NCBI GenBank assembly: GCA_019113455.1
Contig: DXHG01000145.1
Span: 1 to 13,238, forward strand
DNA from: Candidatus Treponema faecavium
GTDB taxonomy: Bacteria > Spirochaetota > Spirochaetia > Treponematales > Treponemataceae
Reading direction: 5' to 3'
DNA: 13,238 nt
How positions within the stretch are numbered: position 1 is the stretch's first letter; each line of letters opens with the position of its first letter. Under the pieces are notes generated by a model. That model did not search any database. It saw only the letters and a program-made list of their open reading frames with translations, and was not told the DNA's origin. The position numbers were made by a program, and so were the translations under genes. Positions 7,059 to 13,238 of the stretch are shown piece by piece.

Positions 7059-7810
7059 TGCGCATCGATCGCGTATATACGCTCTTTTCCCGTAACCGGA
7101 TGCGGAAACTGCAGTTTGGTTGCAAAAAACTGCAGCGCACGCGGCTCCTGCTTCTGCGCGCAGGCATTATACACCGTATCCCCTATCACCGGAAATCCAA
7201 TCCACGCCAGATGACAGCGCACCTGATGCCTGAACCCCCGCGCAATACGGCACACGGCGGCATACACCGCCCCCTCTTTGTGCAGCGACACGAGCTCTGT
7301 AGCGTACACCGGCGCGGCTGCTTTTTTAGCCGCATAGCCGCCAGTGCCGCTATCCACAGGACGCACTTGGCTGCCCCGCGGACCATATGGGCGAAATCTG
7401 CTTTCTATTATATACGGCAGCCGCAGCCCTGCTGCGCCGTGTGCGTCCGCCGGAATTGGGGCCGGCGGAAACCCCGGCAGCTGAGCATTGGAACAAGTGG
7501 TACAAAACGCACTGTACTCTTTGATAAATATGCCGCGCCGCTGCGCAAGACACAGCGCGTCAAATGACTCCTGCGTAGCGGCGACAAGCAGCAAGCCTCG
7601 CGTCGCCGTGTCAAGCCTGTGGAGGAGCCCGTACTCATATTCCCTCATTCCCTGCACCGCCGTTATCGCCGGAAAGCGCTCTGCAAGCCACGAAACGGCA
7701 GAAAGCGCAGTGTCTCCCGCATTGCGCGGCGCGCTTGGCAAACCGGCAGGTTTATCAAGAATAAAGTACGGCTCACGGGTAGTTGCGCTAAAAACTAAGT
7801 GAGGATACAT
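6995..7810 (-). CDS. RluA-family pseudouridine synthase without S4 domain
   Basis: A 271-residue enzyme that isomerises uridine to pseudouridine in RNA. The catalytic motif GLLHRLDTATRG gives D67; other marks are FILDKPAGLPS (17-27), KEYSAFC, the basic RGFRHQVRCHLAWIGFPVIGD and the closing LQFPHPVTGK. It has no N-terminal S4 RNA-binding domain, unlike its upstream neighbour. The start ATG 7810 overlaps the end of that gene by 16 bp and has no clear ribosome site, so coupled translation is likely. The last 20 or so residues (Gly, Ser and Ala rich) are encoded in DNA that also encodes the end of the histidine kinase on the other strand. The target uridine cannot be told: 23S rRNA, 16S rRNA or tRNA are all possible. 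Confidence 0.9.
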   Translation of the reverse strand: MYPHLVFSATTREPYFILDKPAGLPSAPRNAGDTALSAVSWLAERFPAITAVQGMREYEYGLLHRLDTATRGLLLVAATQESFDALCLAQRRGIFIKEYSAFCTTCSNAQLPGFPPAPIPADAHGAAGLRLPYIIESRFRPYGPRGSQVRPVDSGTGGYAAKKAAAPVYATELVSLHKEGAVYAAVCRIARGFRHQVRCHLAWIGFPVIGDTVYNACAQKQEPRALQFFATKLQFPHPVTGKERIYAIDAHYVASGAAFSASGGGSQYRRH

Positions 7811-8766
7811 TTTTCGTAGTGCCGATGAAGCACGCGCAGCACAGCCTTAAACCGCTGCGGCACCGGCGCCTTAAATTCCGAAAACTGCTCGCTCTGCGGC
7901 AGACGCAGCGAAAGCCGGTACGCATGGAGCATAAGCTGCGCACCGGCAAACAGCTCCTGCTTACCGCGCCGGCCATACAGCGGGTCTCCCAGTATCGGGC
8001 AGCCGATATATTTCATATGAACGCGGATCTGATGTGTTCTGCCTGTTTTAAGCCGCAGCTTCATAAGCGAAAACGGCCCGTAACACGCGATGCAGCGGTA
8101 CTCAGTGTGGGCAAATTTGCCTTTCGACACGCTGCTCTCCGCTTTGAACAGTTTGCGATGGCGCGGATCGCGGAAAATCTGCGTTTTTATTGAACCGCGT
8201 GCAGCAGGCGGCCTCCCGCATACGATGGCAATATATTCTTTTTTGACACGCCGTGTCTGAAACTGTTCCTGAAGCCACGCTTCGCTCGCGCGGTTCCGCG
8301 CAGTAATAATAACGCCCGACGTATCTTTATCCAGGCGATGCACAATGCCCGGCCGGAACGCTGCTGCCCGTTCAGCGTCCGTCCCCGCTGTAAGCGCAGC
8401 TGACGCGGGCCTTCCCCAATGAAAGAGCAGCGCATTTACGAGCGTTCCCGTCCAGTTTCCGGCCGCGGGATGCGTCGTCATTCCCTGCGACTTATCAACC
8501 ACGGTTACGTCATCATCTTCATAGAGAATGTTCAGCGGTATGTCTTGGGGCGCTATATCGTCAGGAACAGTGTCTTTCCACTCCGCGCGGACAACATCGC
8601 CCGCCGCCACTTTTGCAGAAAACTTTACCGGCGTATCATTGATAAAAATACGCGCGCTGCCTGACTTTAACTGAGATCGCGATACCGCAGCAGGCAAAGA
8701 CGCGATATACTTATCCACACGGATTGACTCAGCGCCGTCAGGCACCTGTACGGAAAAAGAAGGCAT
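7795..8766 (-). CDS. rluD: S4-containing 23S rRNA pseudouridine synthase, RluD-like
   Basis: A 323-residue enzyme. Residues about 15-75 form an S4 RNA-binding domain (RVDKYIASLPAAVSRSQL..GSARIFIND), then the catalytic domain: VVDKSQGMTTHPA (89-101), PGIVHRLDKDTSGV with catalytic D146, KKEYIAIVCG, TEYRC, LKTGRTHQIRVHMKYIGCPILGDPLYG. This layout is that of RluD/RluC, which modify 23S rRNA; RluD (helix 69) is the best guess, on the motif HRLDKDTSG and the S4 domain. It starts 7 bases after the small membrane protein and overlaps the next synthase by 16 bp, so it lies inside an operon. Two RluA-family genes in a row probably have different targets. Confidence 0.9.
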   Translation of the reverse strand: MPSFSVQVPDGAESIRVDKYIASLPAAVSRSQLKSGSARIFINDTPVKFSAKVAAGDVVRAEWKDTVPDDIAPQDIPLNILYEDDDVTVVDKSQGMTTHPAAGNWTGTLVNALLFHWGRPASAALTAGTDAERAAAFRPGIVHRLDKDTSGVIITARNRASEAWLQEQFQTRRVKKEYIAIVCGRPPAARGSIKTQIFRDPRHRKLFKAESSVSKGKFAHTEYRCIACYGPFSLMKLRLKTGRTHQIRVHMKYIGCPILGDPLYGRRGKQELFAGAQLMLHAYRLSLRLPQSEQFSEFKAPVPQRFKAVLRVLHRHYEKCILT

Positions 8767-8773
8767 ACGGCTC

Positions 8774-9280
8774 TTATTCCTTCAATTCCGGTACGGCGGC
8801 CGCAGGCGAATCCGTTTCTGCCGCTCCAGCAGCCGGCAGCACGGTTACTCCGGCCGCGGCTTCTGAATCCTGTTTTTCCTGTATTTTTCTTTCTATATAA
8901 TTCCATAAAAAATCAGTAATGCCGATGGCAAGACTGATGCCGGCTGCAGTACAGATAATGCCGATTTGCTCAGAAACAGACAGGTGCGCCGCATCAGACG
9001 ACTGCGCAAACGGATTGGGAAAATATGCCGCATCCATGCCGTGAGAAAAATACCGATACAGCGAATACGAAAGCGTTACGCCAAGCGTAACAAACGGCAG
9101 CGAACCAAGCGTAATAATTTCAGCGCGGCGCACGTCTTTTGCCCACTGCGGCACCTCGCTGAAATCGTACGGATCAGGCTCAAACGCCGCAGGCTCAGAA
9201 AAACACCGCGCACAGATAACCAAACAGACGCAGAGGCAGACAGCTCTGCACGCGCTGCCGCGCGCAGCATTATGTCGCAT
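8774..9280 (-). CDS. Small exported membrane protein, function unknown
   Basis: I do not recognise a family with known function. With ATG 9280 the product has 168 residues. Residues 1-27 are basic then hydrophobic and cysteine-rich (CRAVCLCVCLVICARC), a signal peptide or membrane anchor; there is no good lipobox. Two membrane helices follow at about 55-77 and 105-127, with an Asp/Pro-rich stretch between the first segment and the helices and an Ala/Pro/Glu-rich tail after about 135. A frame open from TTG 9295 would add five residues; I prefer ATG 9280 because GGGA lies just upstream and the overlap with the yggS stop is then 11 bp. It sits between yggS and rluD in the same operon. Such small proteins are common beside housekeeping genes in treponemes, but I cannot confirm an orthologue. 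Confidence 0.75.
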   Translation of the reverse strand: MRHNAARGSACRAVCLCVCLVICARCFSEPAAFEPDPYDFSEVPQWAKDVRRAEIITLGSLPFVTLGVTLSYSLYRYFSHGMDAAYFPNPFAQSSDAAHLSVSEQIGIICTAAGISLAIGITDFLWNYIERKIQEKQDSEAAAGVTVLPAAGAAETDSPAAAVPELKE

Positions 9281-9986
9281 ATTCCCGCGGGCCAAAAATC
9301 GCGGTGCCTACCCGAACCATTGAAGCTCCCTCTTCGATGGCCGTCTCGTAATCATTGGACATCCCCATCGAAAGCTCACGCAGCGGCACATCGGGATACC
9401 GGCTCTGCGTTTCTTGCGCAACACGAGCCAGTTTTCTAAACGCGGCGCGTACCAGCGGAATATCGGAAGTAAACGGAGCCATCGTCATAAAGCCGTCAAG
9501 TCTGATATGCGGACACTGCGCAAGCACATAGTCAATTGTTTTATACATATCATCCTGCGACGTAAATCCTGATTTTGAATCTTCTCCGGTATGATACTCA
9601 AGCAGTACATGTATAATCTTATTCGCCTGCGCCGCGTGTTTTTCAATACATTCCGCCAGTTCCAGCCGGTCAAGCGACTGTATGCAGGAAGCTATTTCAA
9701 CAGCTGTTTTTACTTTATTGCGCTGCAAGGAACCGATAATGTGCAGTTCAAACATCGGAACGGATATTTTTACTTCCGAAAACTTTGCCGCCGCTTCCTG
9801 CACGCGGTTCTCGCCGAAAAGTATCTGACCTGCATCAGCAGCGCTGATAATACTTGAAACCGGATGAAATTTACTGACAGCCATCAAGCGCACAGCGCCC
9901 TGAACACGGCCTGAACGCAGCTCAGCCTCGCGAATAGTGTTCAGCACACGCTGAATATTATCTTTAATTGCTTGATTATGTTGCAT
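9270..9986 (-). CDS. yggS: PLP-binding homeostasis protein YggS/PLPBP
   Basis: A 238-residue alanine-racemase-like barrel protein that binds pyridoxal phosphate and keeps vitamin B6 and amino-acid pools in balance; it has no known catalytic activity. Marks: AVSKF with K39 as the PLP lysine, FGENRVQE (57-64), HIIGSLQRNK (82-91), HTGEDSKSG (132-140), GFMTMAPF, LSMGMSND (205-212) and VRVGTAIFG (224-232). The usual NISGE before DSKSG is EYHTGE here. Length is typical. The start at ATG 9986 fits the family N-terminus, yet no ribosome site is present and a good promoter ends six bases upstream, so the mRNA may be leaderless. First gene of the operon running to 6995. Confidence 0.95.
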   Translation of the reverse strand: MQHNQAIKDNIQRVLNTIREAELRSGRVQGAVRLMAVSKFHPVSSIISAADAGQILFGENRVQEAAAKFSEVKISVPMFELHIIGSLQRNKVKTAVEIASCIQSLDRLELAECIEKHAAQANKIIHVLLEYHTGEDSKSGFTSQDDMYKTIDYVLAQCPHIRLDGFMTMAPFTSDIPLVRAAFRKLARVAQETQSRYPDVPLRELSMGMSNDYETAIEEGASMVRVGTAIFGPREYAT

Positions 9987-9992
9987 ACGGCT

Positions 9993-10021
9993 AGTATACC
10001 GGCAAACAGATTAAAAAGCAA
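9993..10021 (-). promoter_or_regulatory. Sigma-70-type promoter of yggS operon
   Basis: Minus strand: TTGCTT (10021-10016), spacer of 17, TATACT (9998-9993). The ATG begins seven bases after the -10 box, at the place where transcription would be expected to start. Confidence 0.65.
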
Positions 10022-10025
10022 TAAT

Positions 10026-10056
10026 GCCGCGTACCGGCGTTTACGCTGCACGCGGC
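10026..10056 (-). terminator. Probable terminator after the bactofilin gene; carries repeat tail
   Basis: GCCGCGT (10026-10032) pairs with ACGCGGC (10050-10056), with an inner GCGT/ACGC pair (10037-10046). On the minus strand the stem is followed by ATTATTGC and then five T, a loose T-tract. It lies 7 bases after the bactofilin stop and before the yggS promoter. The 19 bases 10035-10053 match 12912-12930 at 18 positions, so it may derive from the composite repeat. Confidence 0.45.
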
Positions 10057-10062
10057 GGCAGA

Positions 10063-10473
10063 TTACTCCGCGATGTGCTCCGTATGCGCAGTCAGAAGAC
10101 TTTCTTTGTACTCTTCCCCGTTCATAGAGAAAATATCAGGGATGCGGTCGGTATCTATCATCGTTACCTGACCTTCAAAATCAACATTATCGCAGATACG
10201 CAGACGGGCGGCAGAAACGTTTCCATGCACGGTGCTCCCGGAACGCATCTCAAGATAGCGCTCCGCATGAACATCGCCTGTTACTGATCCGGCAATGATA
10301 ATATCCTGCGCGCTCATCGTATCAACGGTGCACACGCCCGTCTTATCAATCTGCAGAGAACCGCCTGAACGTATAGTGCCGTTAAACTTTCCCATAATCA
10401 CGAGACTTGTTTTAAATTCCATAATACCGTCAAATTCCGTTTCCGGCCCGCAAACGGTGATTTTATCTGCCAT
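10063..10473 (-). CDS. Bactofilin (polymer-forming cytoskeletal protein)
   Basis: A 136-residue protein with a single bactofilin beta-helix domain at about 12-108: repeats such as GIMEFKTSLVIMGKFNGTI, SGGSLQIDKTGVC, AQDIIIAGSVTGDVHA, GSTVHGNVSAARLRI and VDFEGQVTMI show the short rungs with Gly turns. Bactofilins assemble without nucleotide into filaments under the membrane and help set cell shape; in spirochaetes they have been tied to helical form and to motility structures. The frame is open further upstream, but ATG 10473 has GGAGGG 3-5 bases before it and gives the normal length. It overlaps the end of lnt by 11 bp, so the two are probably translated in a coupled way. A short charged tail ends the protein. 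Confidence 0.9.
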   Translation of the reverse strand: MADKITVCGPETEFDGIMEFKTSLVIMGKFNGTIRSGGSLQIDKTGVCTVDTMSAQDIIIAGSVTGDVHAERYLEMRSGSTVHGNVSAARLRICDNVDFEGQVTMIDTDRIPDIFSMNGEEYKESLLTAHTEHIAE

Positions 10474-12130
10474 GCACCCTCCGTATAATCTGCGCAATAC
10501 TGCCTGCGATAAGCGACACAGCGGCGGCAGCCGCAAATACGACGCCCACAATATCGCCGTACCGCGTGTATAGTGTTTTTTCTTCTATAAAACGTATCGG
10601 AATACTTCCGGTTACATATGTTTCTTTAAAGGGATCCGCCATTGCGGTTACGGCGCCGTTCGGGTCGATAATGCACGTTTGTCCTGACGCCGTCGCACGA
10701 ACTGAAGGAACGCGGTTTTCAACAGAGCGGAACACCGCCATAGACAGATGCTGATACTGGCAGGCAAGGCTTTTAGACCATGCATCATTGGATAAATTAA
10801 CGATTGCGTTTGCGCCTGCGTTTACAAAGCGGCGTGCAATATAGCCGAATGTATCTTCAAAGCAAATGGGCGTAGAAAACCGCGCGCTGCCAAGCGAAAA
10901 TACAACCGGTTCCGTTCCCGGCTCCCACATGTGCGTGTCTCCGTTGAGCAAAAGCTCATAAATACCGGGAAACTGCTTTTCAAACGGAAAATATTCGGTA
11001 AACGGCACTAAGTGCATTTTTTTATATATGTCGGGCCGCGGCGGAATCACGTTCTCTTTCGGCTTGAATACAAGCACCGAGTTGTAGTCAACCGCGCCGT
11101 ATTCGCCGTTCCGCAGATACCCTTCTTCCGCGTGATCATTGCCGATAACAAACGGAACATCCTGCGCGTCCAGATACGCAAGCAGTTTTTCTACAAGCTC
11201 AAAGCGATCCCTGTCTGTGCGCAGGCGATAATGCCACGTTATGCGCGGAATAAACGCCGTTTCAGGCCATACGACAAGCTGCGTTTCTGGCGCGTGCGCA
11301 AGCGCTTCATCCGACAGGTGCATAAGCGTCTGCAAATCGCGGCGGTATGCGCTTATGCCGCCCTTCCACGGATCGCTGTTCTGCTGAATAAGCGCCACAT
11401 GCAGCTGCTCGTACGAAGAATAGTCGCGCTGCGCAGCTGCGCCGTACACGCACGCGCAGGCGAACACAGCGCCCCACACGCACAGCGGTGCAAGCTGCTT
11501 TTTCGCGGCTGCGGCAATGCAGGCGCACGCGCTTTTTGCAGTATGCGCCGCGTGTGCCTCAAATGCGGCCGCGATGCAGCCGCTTATCCACGCAGACACG
11601 AATACGATGAGCGCGCTTAAAAGCCACACGCCGCCTATATCGGCACATTGGCGCAGCAGCGGCACGTTCCAATGTGAATACGCAGTAACGCCGTAATGGA
11701 ATCCGGCAAACCCCTGCGTTTTCAGGTATTCATACCCGCACCATACAATCCACTGTACAAGCCAGCCCGTTTTCTTAAAAAAAACAGCGGCCGCCTTTAA
11801 AAGCGGGAACACGAGCATCAGCTGCAGGCCGTACAGAAACGAAATAACCAGTATCCCCATCGGATGAAACGTCGCGAGCCAATACGTAAACAGGCAGTAC
11901 GCGCCGATTCCATAGAGCAGGCCGTACAGCCACACTGTTTTCCATGGTACAATGCGGACGAGTAAAAAAACGGGAATGTAGGCAATATATGCGCATACTG
12001 GCACGCCGGTAACAACAAAGAGATTAGGCTGTGAAAGCGTAAATAATAGAATAGAAAGCGCAAGCACCGCTGCAGTCAGCAGCAGAAACTGAAAAAAAGA
12101 CAGACTGCGGGTATTTTCCAAATGCCGCAT
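10463..12130 (-). CDS. lnt: Apolipoprotein N-acyltransferase Lnt
   Basis: A 555-residue inner-membrane enzyme that adds the third acyl chain to the N-terminal cysteine of lipoproteins. The first 235 residues hold about six membrane helices; about 243-510 is a nitrilase-type domain facing the periplasm, and a last helix lies near 525-545. The catalytic set is visible: E290 in VVWPETAF, K371 in YKKMHLVPFTEYFPF and C423 in TPICFED; NLSNDAWS and RSVENRVPSVRATASGQT also fit the family. It starts 5 bases after hup, lacks a strong ribosome site and overlaps the bactofilin start by 11 bp. Lipoproteins such as the one at 1-423 would be its substrates. Slightly longer than the Escherichia coli enzyme, otherwise ordinary. 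Confidence 0.96.
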   Translation of the reverse strand: MRHLENTRSLSFFQFLLLTAAVLALSILLFTLSQPNLFVVTGVPVCAYIAYIPVFLLVRIVPWKTVWLYGLLYGIGAYCLFTYWLATFHPMGILVISFLYGLQLMLVFPLLKAAAVFFKKTGWLVQWIVWCGYEYLKTQGFAGFHYGVTAYSHWNVPLLRQCADIGGVWLLSALIVFVSAWISGCIAAAFEAHAAHTAKSACACIAAAAKKQLAPLCVWGAVFACACVYGAAAQRDYSSYEQLHVALIQQNSDPWKGGISAYRRDLQTLMHLSDEALAHAPETQLVVWPETAFIPRITWHYRLRTDRDRFELVEKLLAYLDAQDVPFVIGNDHAEEGYLRNGEYGAVDYNSVLVFKPKENVIPPRPDIYKKMHLVPFTEYFPFEKQFPGIYELLLNGDTHMWEPGTEPVVFSLGSARFSTPICFEDTFGYIARRFVNAGANAIVNLSNDAWSKSLACQYQHLSMAVFRSVENRVPSVRATASGQTCIIDPNGAVTAMADPFKETYVTGSIPIRFIEEKTLYTRYGDIVGVVFAAAAAVSLIAGSIAQIIRRVHGR

Positions 12131-12135
12131 ATCAG

Positions 12136-12459
12136 TCAGCTGCCGCTATTTTCACTGTCAACGGGAAGCACCCACAATGCTTTTTTCAATTCCTGTCCCG
12201 CACGGAACGCGGCGACATAGTGCGGAGCAATAGAAAGCTGTTCGCCGGTTTTGGGATTGCGCGCTTTCTGTCTGCCCTTTCTGAGACGGGGCTCAAAAGT
12301 TCCAAAGCCGCGCAGCTCAATAGTAGAACCGGCGGTAAGACATTTTTTCATTTGTTCAAACAGCGCTTCAAAAATATCCTGAACTGCTTTTTTTTCATAC
12401 TGCGTAGTCTGATAAACGGCTTCAACCAGATCATATTTAGTCACTTTATTAGAAGACAT
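12136..12459 (-). CDS. hup: HU-family DNA-binding protein
   Basis: A 107-residue member of the HU/IHF family, which binds and bends DNA as a dimer. Helical part 7-45 (KYDLVEAVYQTTQYEKKAVQDIFEAL split here as the pattern), the turn GSTIELRGFGTFEPR (44-58), the DNA-binding arm RKGRQKARNPKTGE (60-73) with the intercalating proline P69, and APHYVAAFRAGQELKKAL (78-95). A tail of about 12 residues extends past the usual end. ATG 12459 is chosen: AGAGG lies 3-4 bases upstream; an open frame from GTG 12474 would add five residues not seen in the family. A terminator stands between rpsT and this gene and I found no clear promoter after it, so it may depend on read-through or an unseen promoter. Whether it is HU or IHF cannot be settled by eye. 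Confidence 0.95.
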   Translation of the reverse strand: MSSNKVTKYDLVEAVYQTTQYEKKAVQDIFEALFEQMKKCLTAGSTIELRGFGTFEPRLRKGRQKARNPKTGEQLSIAPHYVAAFRAGQELKKALWVLPVDSENSGS

Positions 12460-12483
12460 ATACCTCTCACACACAGATAGAGT

Positions 12484-12530
12484 AAAAACAACGGCTCACA
12501 GCAGACGCAGTACAGGCGCGCTGTGAGCCG
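12484..12530 (-). terminator. Rho-independent terminator after rpsT
   Basis: CGGCTCACAGC (12492-12502) is exactly complementary to GCTGTGAGCCG (12520-12530), an 11-bp stem with a 17-base loop. On the minus strand it is followed by TTGTTTTT. It starts 10 bases after the rpsT stop and ends 24 bases before the hup ATG, so it can limit or attenuate transcription into hup, lnt and the bactofilin gene. Confidence 0.8.
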
Positions 12531-12540
12531 GTTCACGCAG

Positions 12541-12825
12541 TTATCCGGCGAACGCTGTTCCAAACGTAACGTTATACAGCTTAGTCATGCGAGATTTTTT
12601 GCGTGCAACCGCATTCTTTTTTAAGATTCCCTTGCGCGCATCCGTATCAAGCTCCTTTATCAAGGCTTTCAGCGTTTCTGATGCGCGTGCCGAATCCTTT
12701 GCATGAACAGCTTCAACAAATTTCCGAGCGCAAGTACGCGCGCGGCTTTTTGCCGATTTATTGCGTAAACGGCGGACTTCACTCTGCTTGTGTCTTTTTT
12801 CCGCAGAAGATTGTTTTACTGCCAA
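12541..12825 (-). CDS. rpsT: Ribosomal protein S20, TTG start
   Basis: A 94-residue basic protein of the 30S subunit that binds 16S rRNA. The N-terminus AVKQSSAEKRHKQSEVRRLRN, the run KSAKSRART (24-31 region) and the C-terminal ILKKNAVARKKSRMTKLYN (67-85) are those of S20. No ATG gives the right N-terminus: TTG 12825 does, with GGAGG 6 bases upstream, and an ATG at 12843 would overlap that ribosome site. A rare start codon in rpsT is known from Escherichia coli, where UUG is used and the protein limits its own translation; that control may exist here too, by inference. Own promoter upstream and terminator downstream. The end TFGTAFAG is longer than the core family. Confidence 0.95.
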   Translation of the reverse strand: MAVKQSSAEKRHKQSEVRRLRNKSAKSRARTCARKFVEAVHAKDSARASETLKALIKELDTDARKGILKKNAVARKKSRMTKLYNVTFGTAFAG

Positions 12826-12855
12826 AGGATATCCTCCATACAAAAACTATGTGAT

Positions 12856-12884
12856 ATCGTACCAAACACGCTTTAATTAGTCAA
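12856..12884 (-). promoter_or_regulatory. Strong sigma-70-type promoter of rpsT
   Basis: Minus strand: TTGACT (12884-12879), spacer of exactly 17, TACGAT (12861-12856). The start point should be near 12849, giving a leader of about 24 bases with GGAGG. The promoter begins about 39 bases downstream of the A-rich tail of the composite repeat, which points the same way. Confidence 0.75.
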
Positions 12885-12922
12885 GGGGCGCTCTTGACAG
12901 GCCCAGGACATCGGCGTTTACT

Positions 12923-12952
12923 CTGCACGCACGGCTTTTTCTTTCTTATTCT
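12923..12952 (-). repeat. A-rich GCCG tail of composite repeat, copy B
   Basis: On the minus strand this reads AGAATAAGAAAGAAAAAGCC then GTGCGTGCAG. It matches 1096-1126 at about 26/31 positions with one gap. It is separated from the two-hairpin module by a small perfect hairpin GCAGACC-TGC-GGTCTGC (12957-12973). The following minus-strand bases (12930-12912) recur at 10053-10035 with one difference. Confidence 0.6.
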
Positions 12953-12979
12953 AGCTGCAGACCTGCGGTCTGCTTACAC

Positions 12980-13029
12980 AGTTTTGGAGCATAGCCCCAA
13001 AACTTGACAGCTTACGAAGCAGGCGTAAG
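12980..13029 (-). repeat. Two-hairpin module, copy B
   Basis: Read on the minus strand, hairpin I is CTTACG-CCTGCTT-CGTAAG (13029-13011) and hairpin II is AGTTTTGGGGC-TAT-GCTCCAAAACT (13004-12980), joined by the linker CTGTCA as in copy A. Hairpin II pairs fully only on this strand, where the one odd pair is G-U; on the other strand it would be an A-C mismatch. Compared with 925-988 the sequences differ but the stems are kept. Confidence 0.7.
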
Positions 13030-13093
13030 TCTGTATCGCAGTTTCGTCCGCACAAACTGTCTGCCGCATTTGAGCGCACAATTCCAAGCCTCA

Positions 13094-13238
13094 ATGGCAA
13101 AATAAATATTTGCCGTTTATCCGGTAAGAAATTTGCCGTCGGCCAGCGAGACACTTGCCGATGGCAAACTTTTACTTTGCCGACGGCAAACAGAAAATTT
13201 GCCGTCGGCAAGTGCGCCGCTGGCCATCGGCAAAATTC
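13094..13238 (-). repeat. Copy B of nested palindromic repeat, cut by window end
   Basis: Inverted relative to copy A. The 111-bp core 13128-13238 is itself an inverted repeat centred on A13183 in the perfect palindrome TTTGCCGACGGCAAA (13176-13190). Units are centred at 13139, 13161, 13183, 13205 and 13227, again 22 bp apart. The outer arms (13128-13148 and 13218-13238) pair at 18/21 positions. The left flank in window terms, 13094-13127, matches 828-861 of copy A. The part equal to 670-716 would lie beyond the window. Confidence 0.85.

Noticed and set aside
11012..11620. 202-codon plus-strand frame inside lnt
   Set aside because: Arg- and Ala-rich shadow of lnt, which has its full catalytic set.
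12951..13211. 86-codon minus-strand open frame over repeat copy B
   Set aside because: Same artefact: the peptide is the repeat and hairpin sequence translated. Databases may list such frames as hypothetical proteins.
670..13238. Composite transposon bounded by inverted repeat copies
   Set aside because: No transposase or target duplication, and the interior is core chromosomal genes in an order expected for a spirochaete.

Overview
The window looks like chromosomal DNA of a spirochaete, most likely an oral-type Treponema of balanced GC content. The evidence is the minus-strand gene order rpsT, hup, lnt, bactofilin (from memory, Treponema pallidum also has hup next to lnt), the HU type, a lipoprotein with an Ala-Gly-Cys lipobox, and strong two-component and c-di-GMP signalling. 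No transposase, integrase, phage gene, tRNA or rRNA was seen. The species call is inference.

Layout: (1) 1-423, minus strand: an ankyrin-repeat lipoprotein cut by the window edge. (2) 424-1278: an 855-base intergenic region holding a large nested palindromic repeat (670-874) and a run of hairpins up to 1227. (3) 1279-7058, plus strand: a PAS-GGDEF diguanylate cyclase overlapping folC, then, from its own promoter, a large membrane-bound hybrid histidine kinase with two receiver domains. (4) 6995-9986, minus strand: a tight operon yggS, small membrane protein, rluD-like and a second RluA-family pseudouridine synthase, whose 3' end overlaps the kinase gene tail to tail by 64 bp. (5) 10063-12825, minus strand: rpsT (TTG start, strong promoter, terminator), hup, lnt and a bactofilin, closely spaced. 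(6) 12844-13238: a second, inverted copy of the palindromic repeat with the same hairpin companions, cut by the window edge.

The genes are mostly ordinary housekeeping and envelope functions: ribosome (S20 and two pseudouridine synthases), nucleoid (HU), lipoprotein maturation (Lnt), cytoskeleton (bactofilin), PLP homeostasis and folate polyglutamylation. Two signalling genes are added to these. The unusual material is non-coding. Two inverted copies (717-861 and 13094-13238) share a 111-bp gap-free core at 97/111 identity. Each core carries five palindromes of the type TTTGCCGNCGGCAAA spaced exactly 22 bp centre to centre. In both copies the core is followed, after 63-64 bp, by two hairpins in which base pairing is kept through paired changes, and further on by an A-rich GCCG-type tail. 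Both modules point toward the start of the next gene (the diguanylate cyclase and rpsT). This composite repeat is the best candidate here for an undescribed element. Its function is unknown, and all alignments were made by eye.
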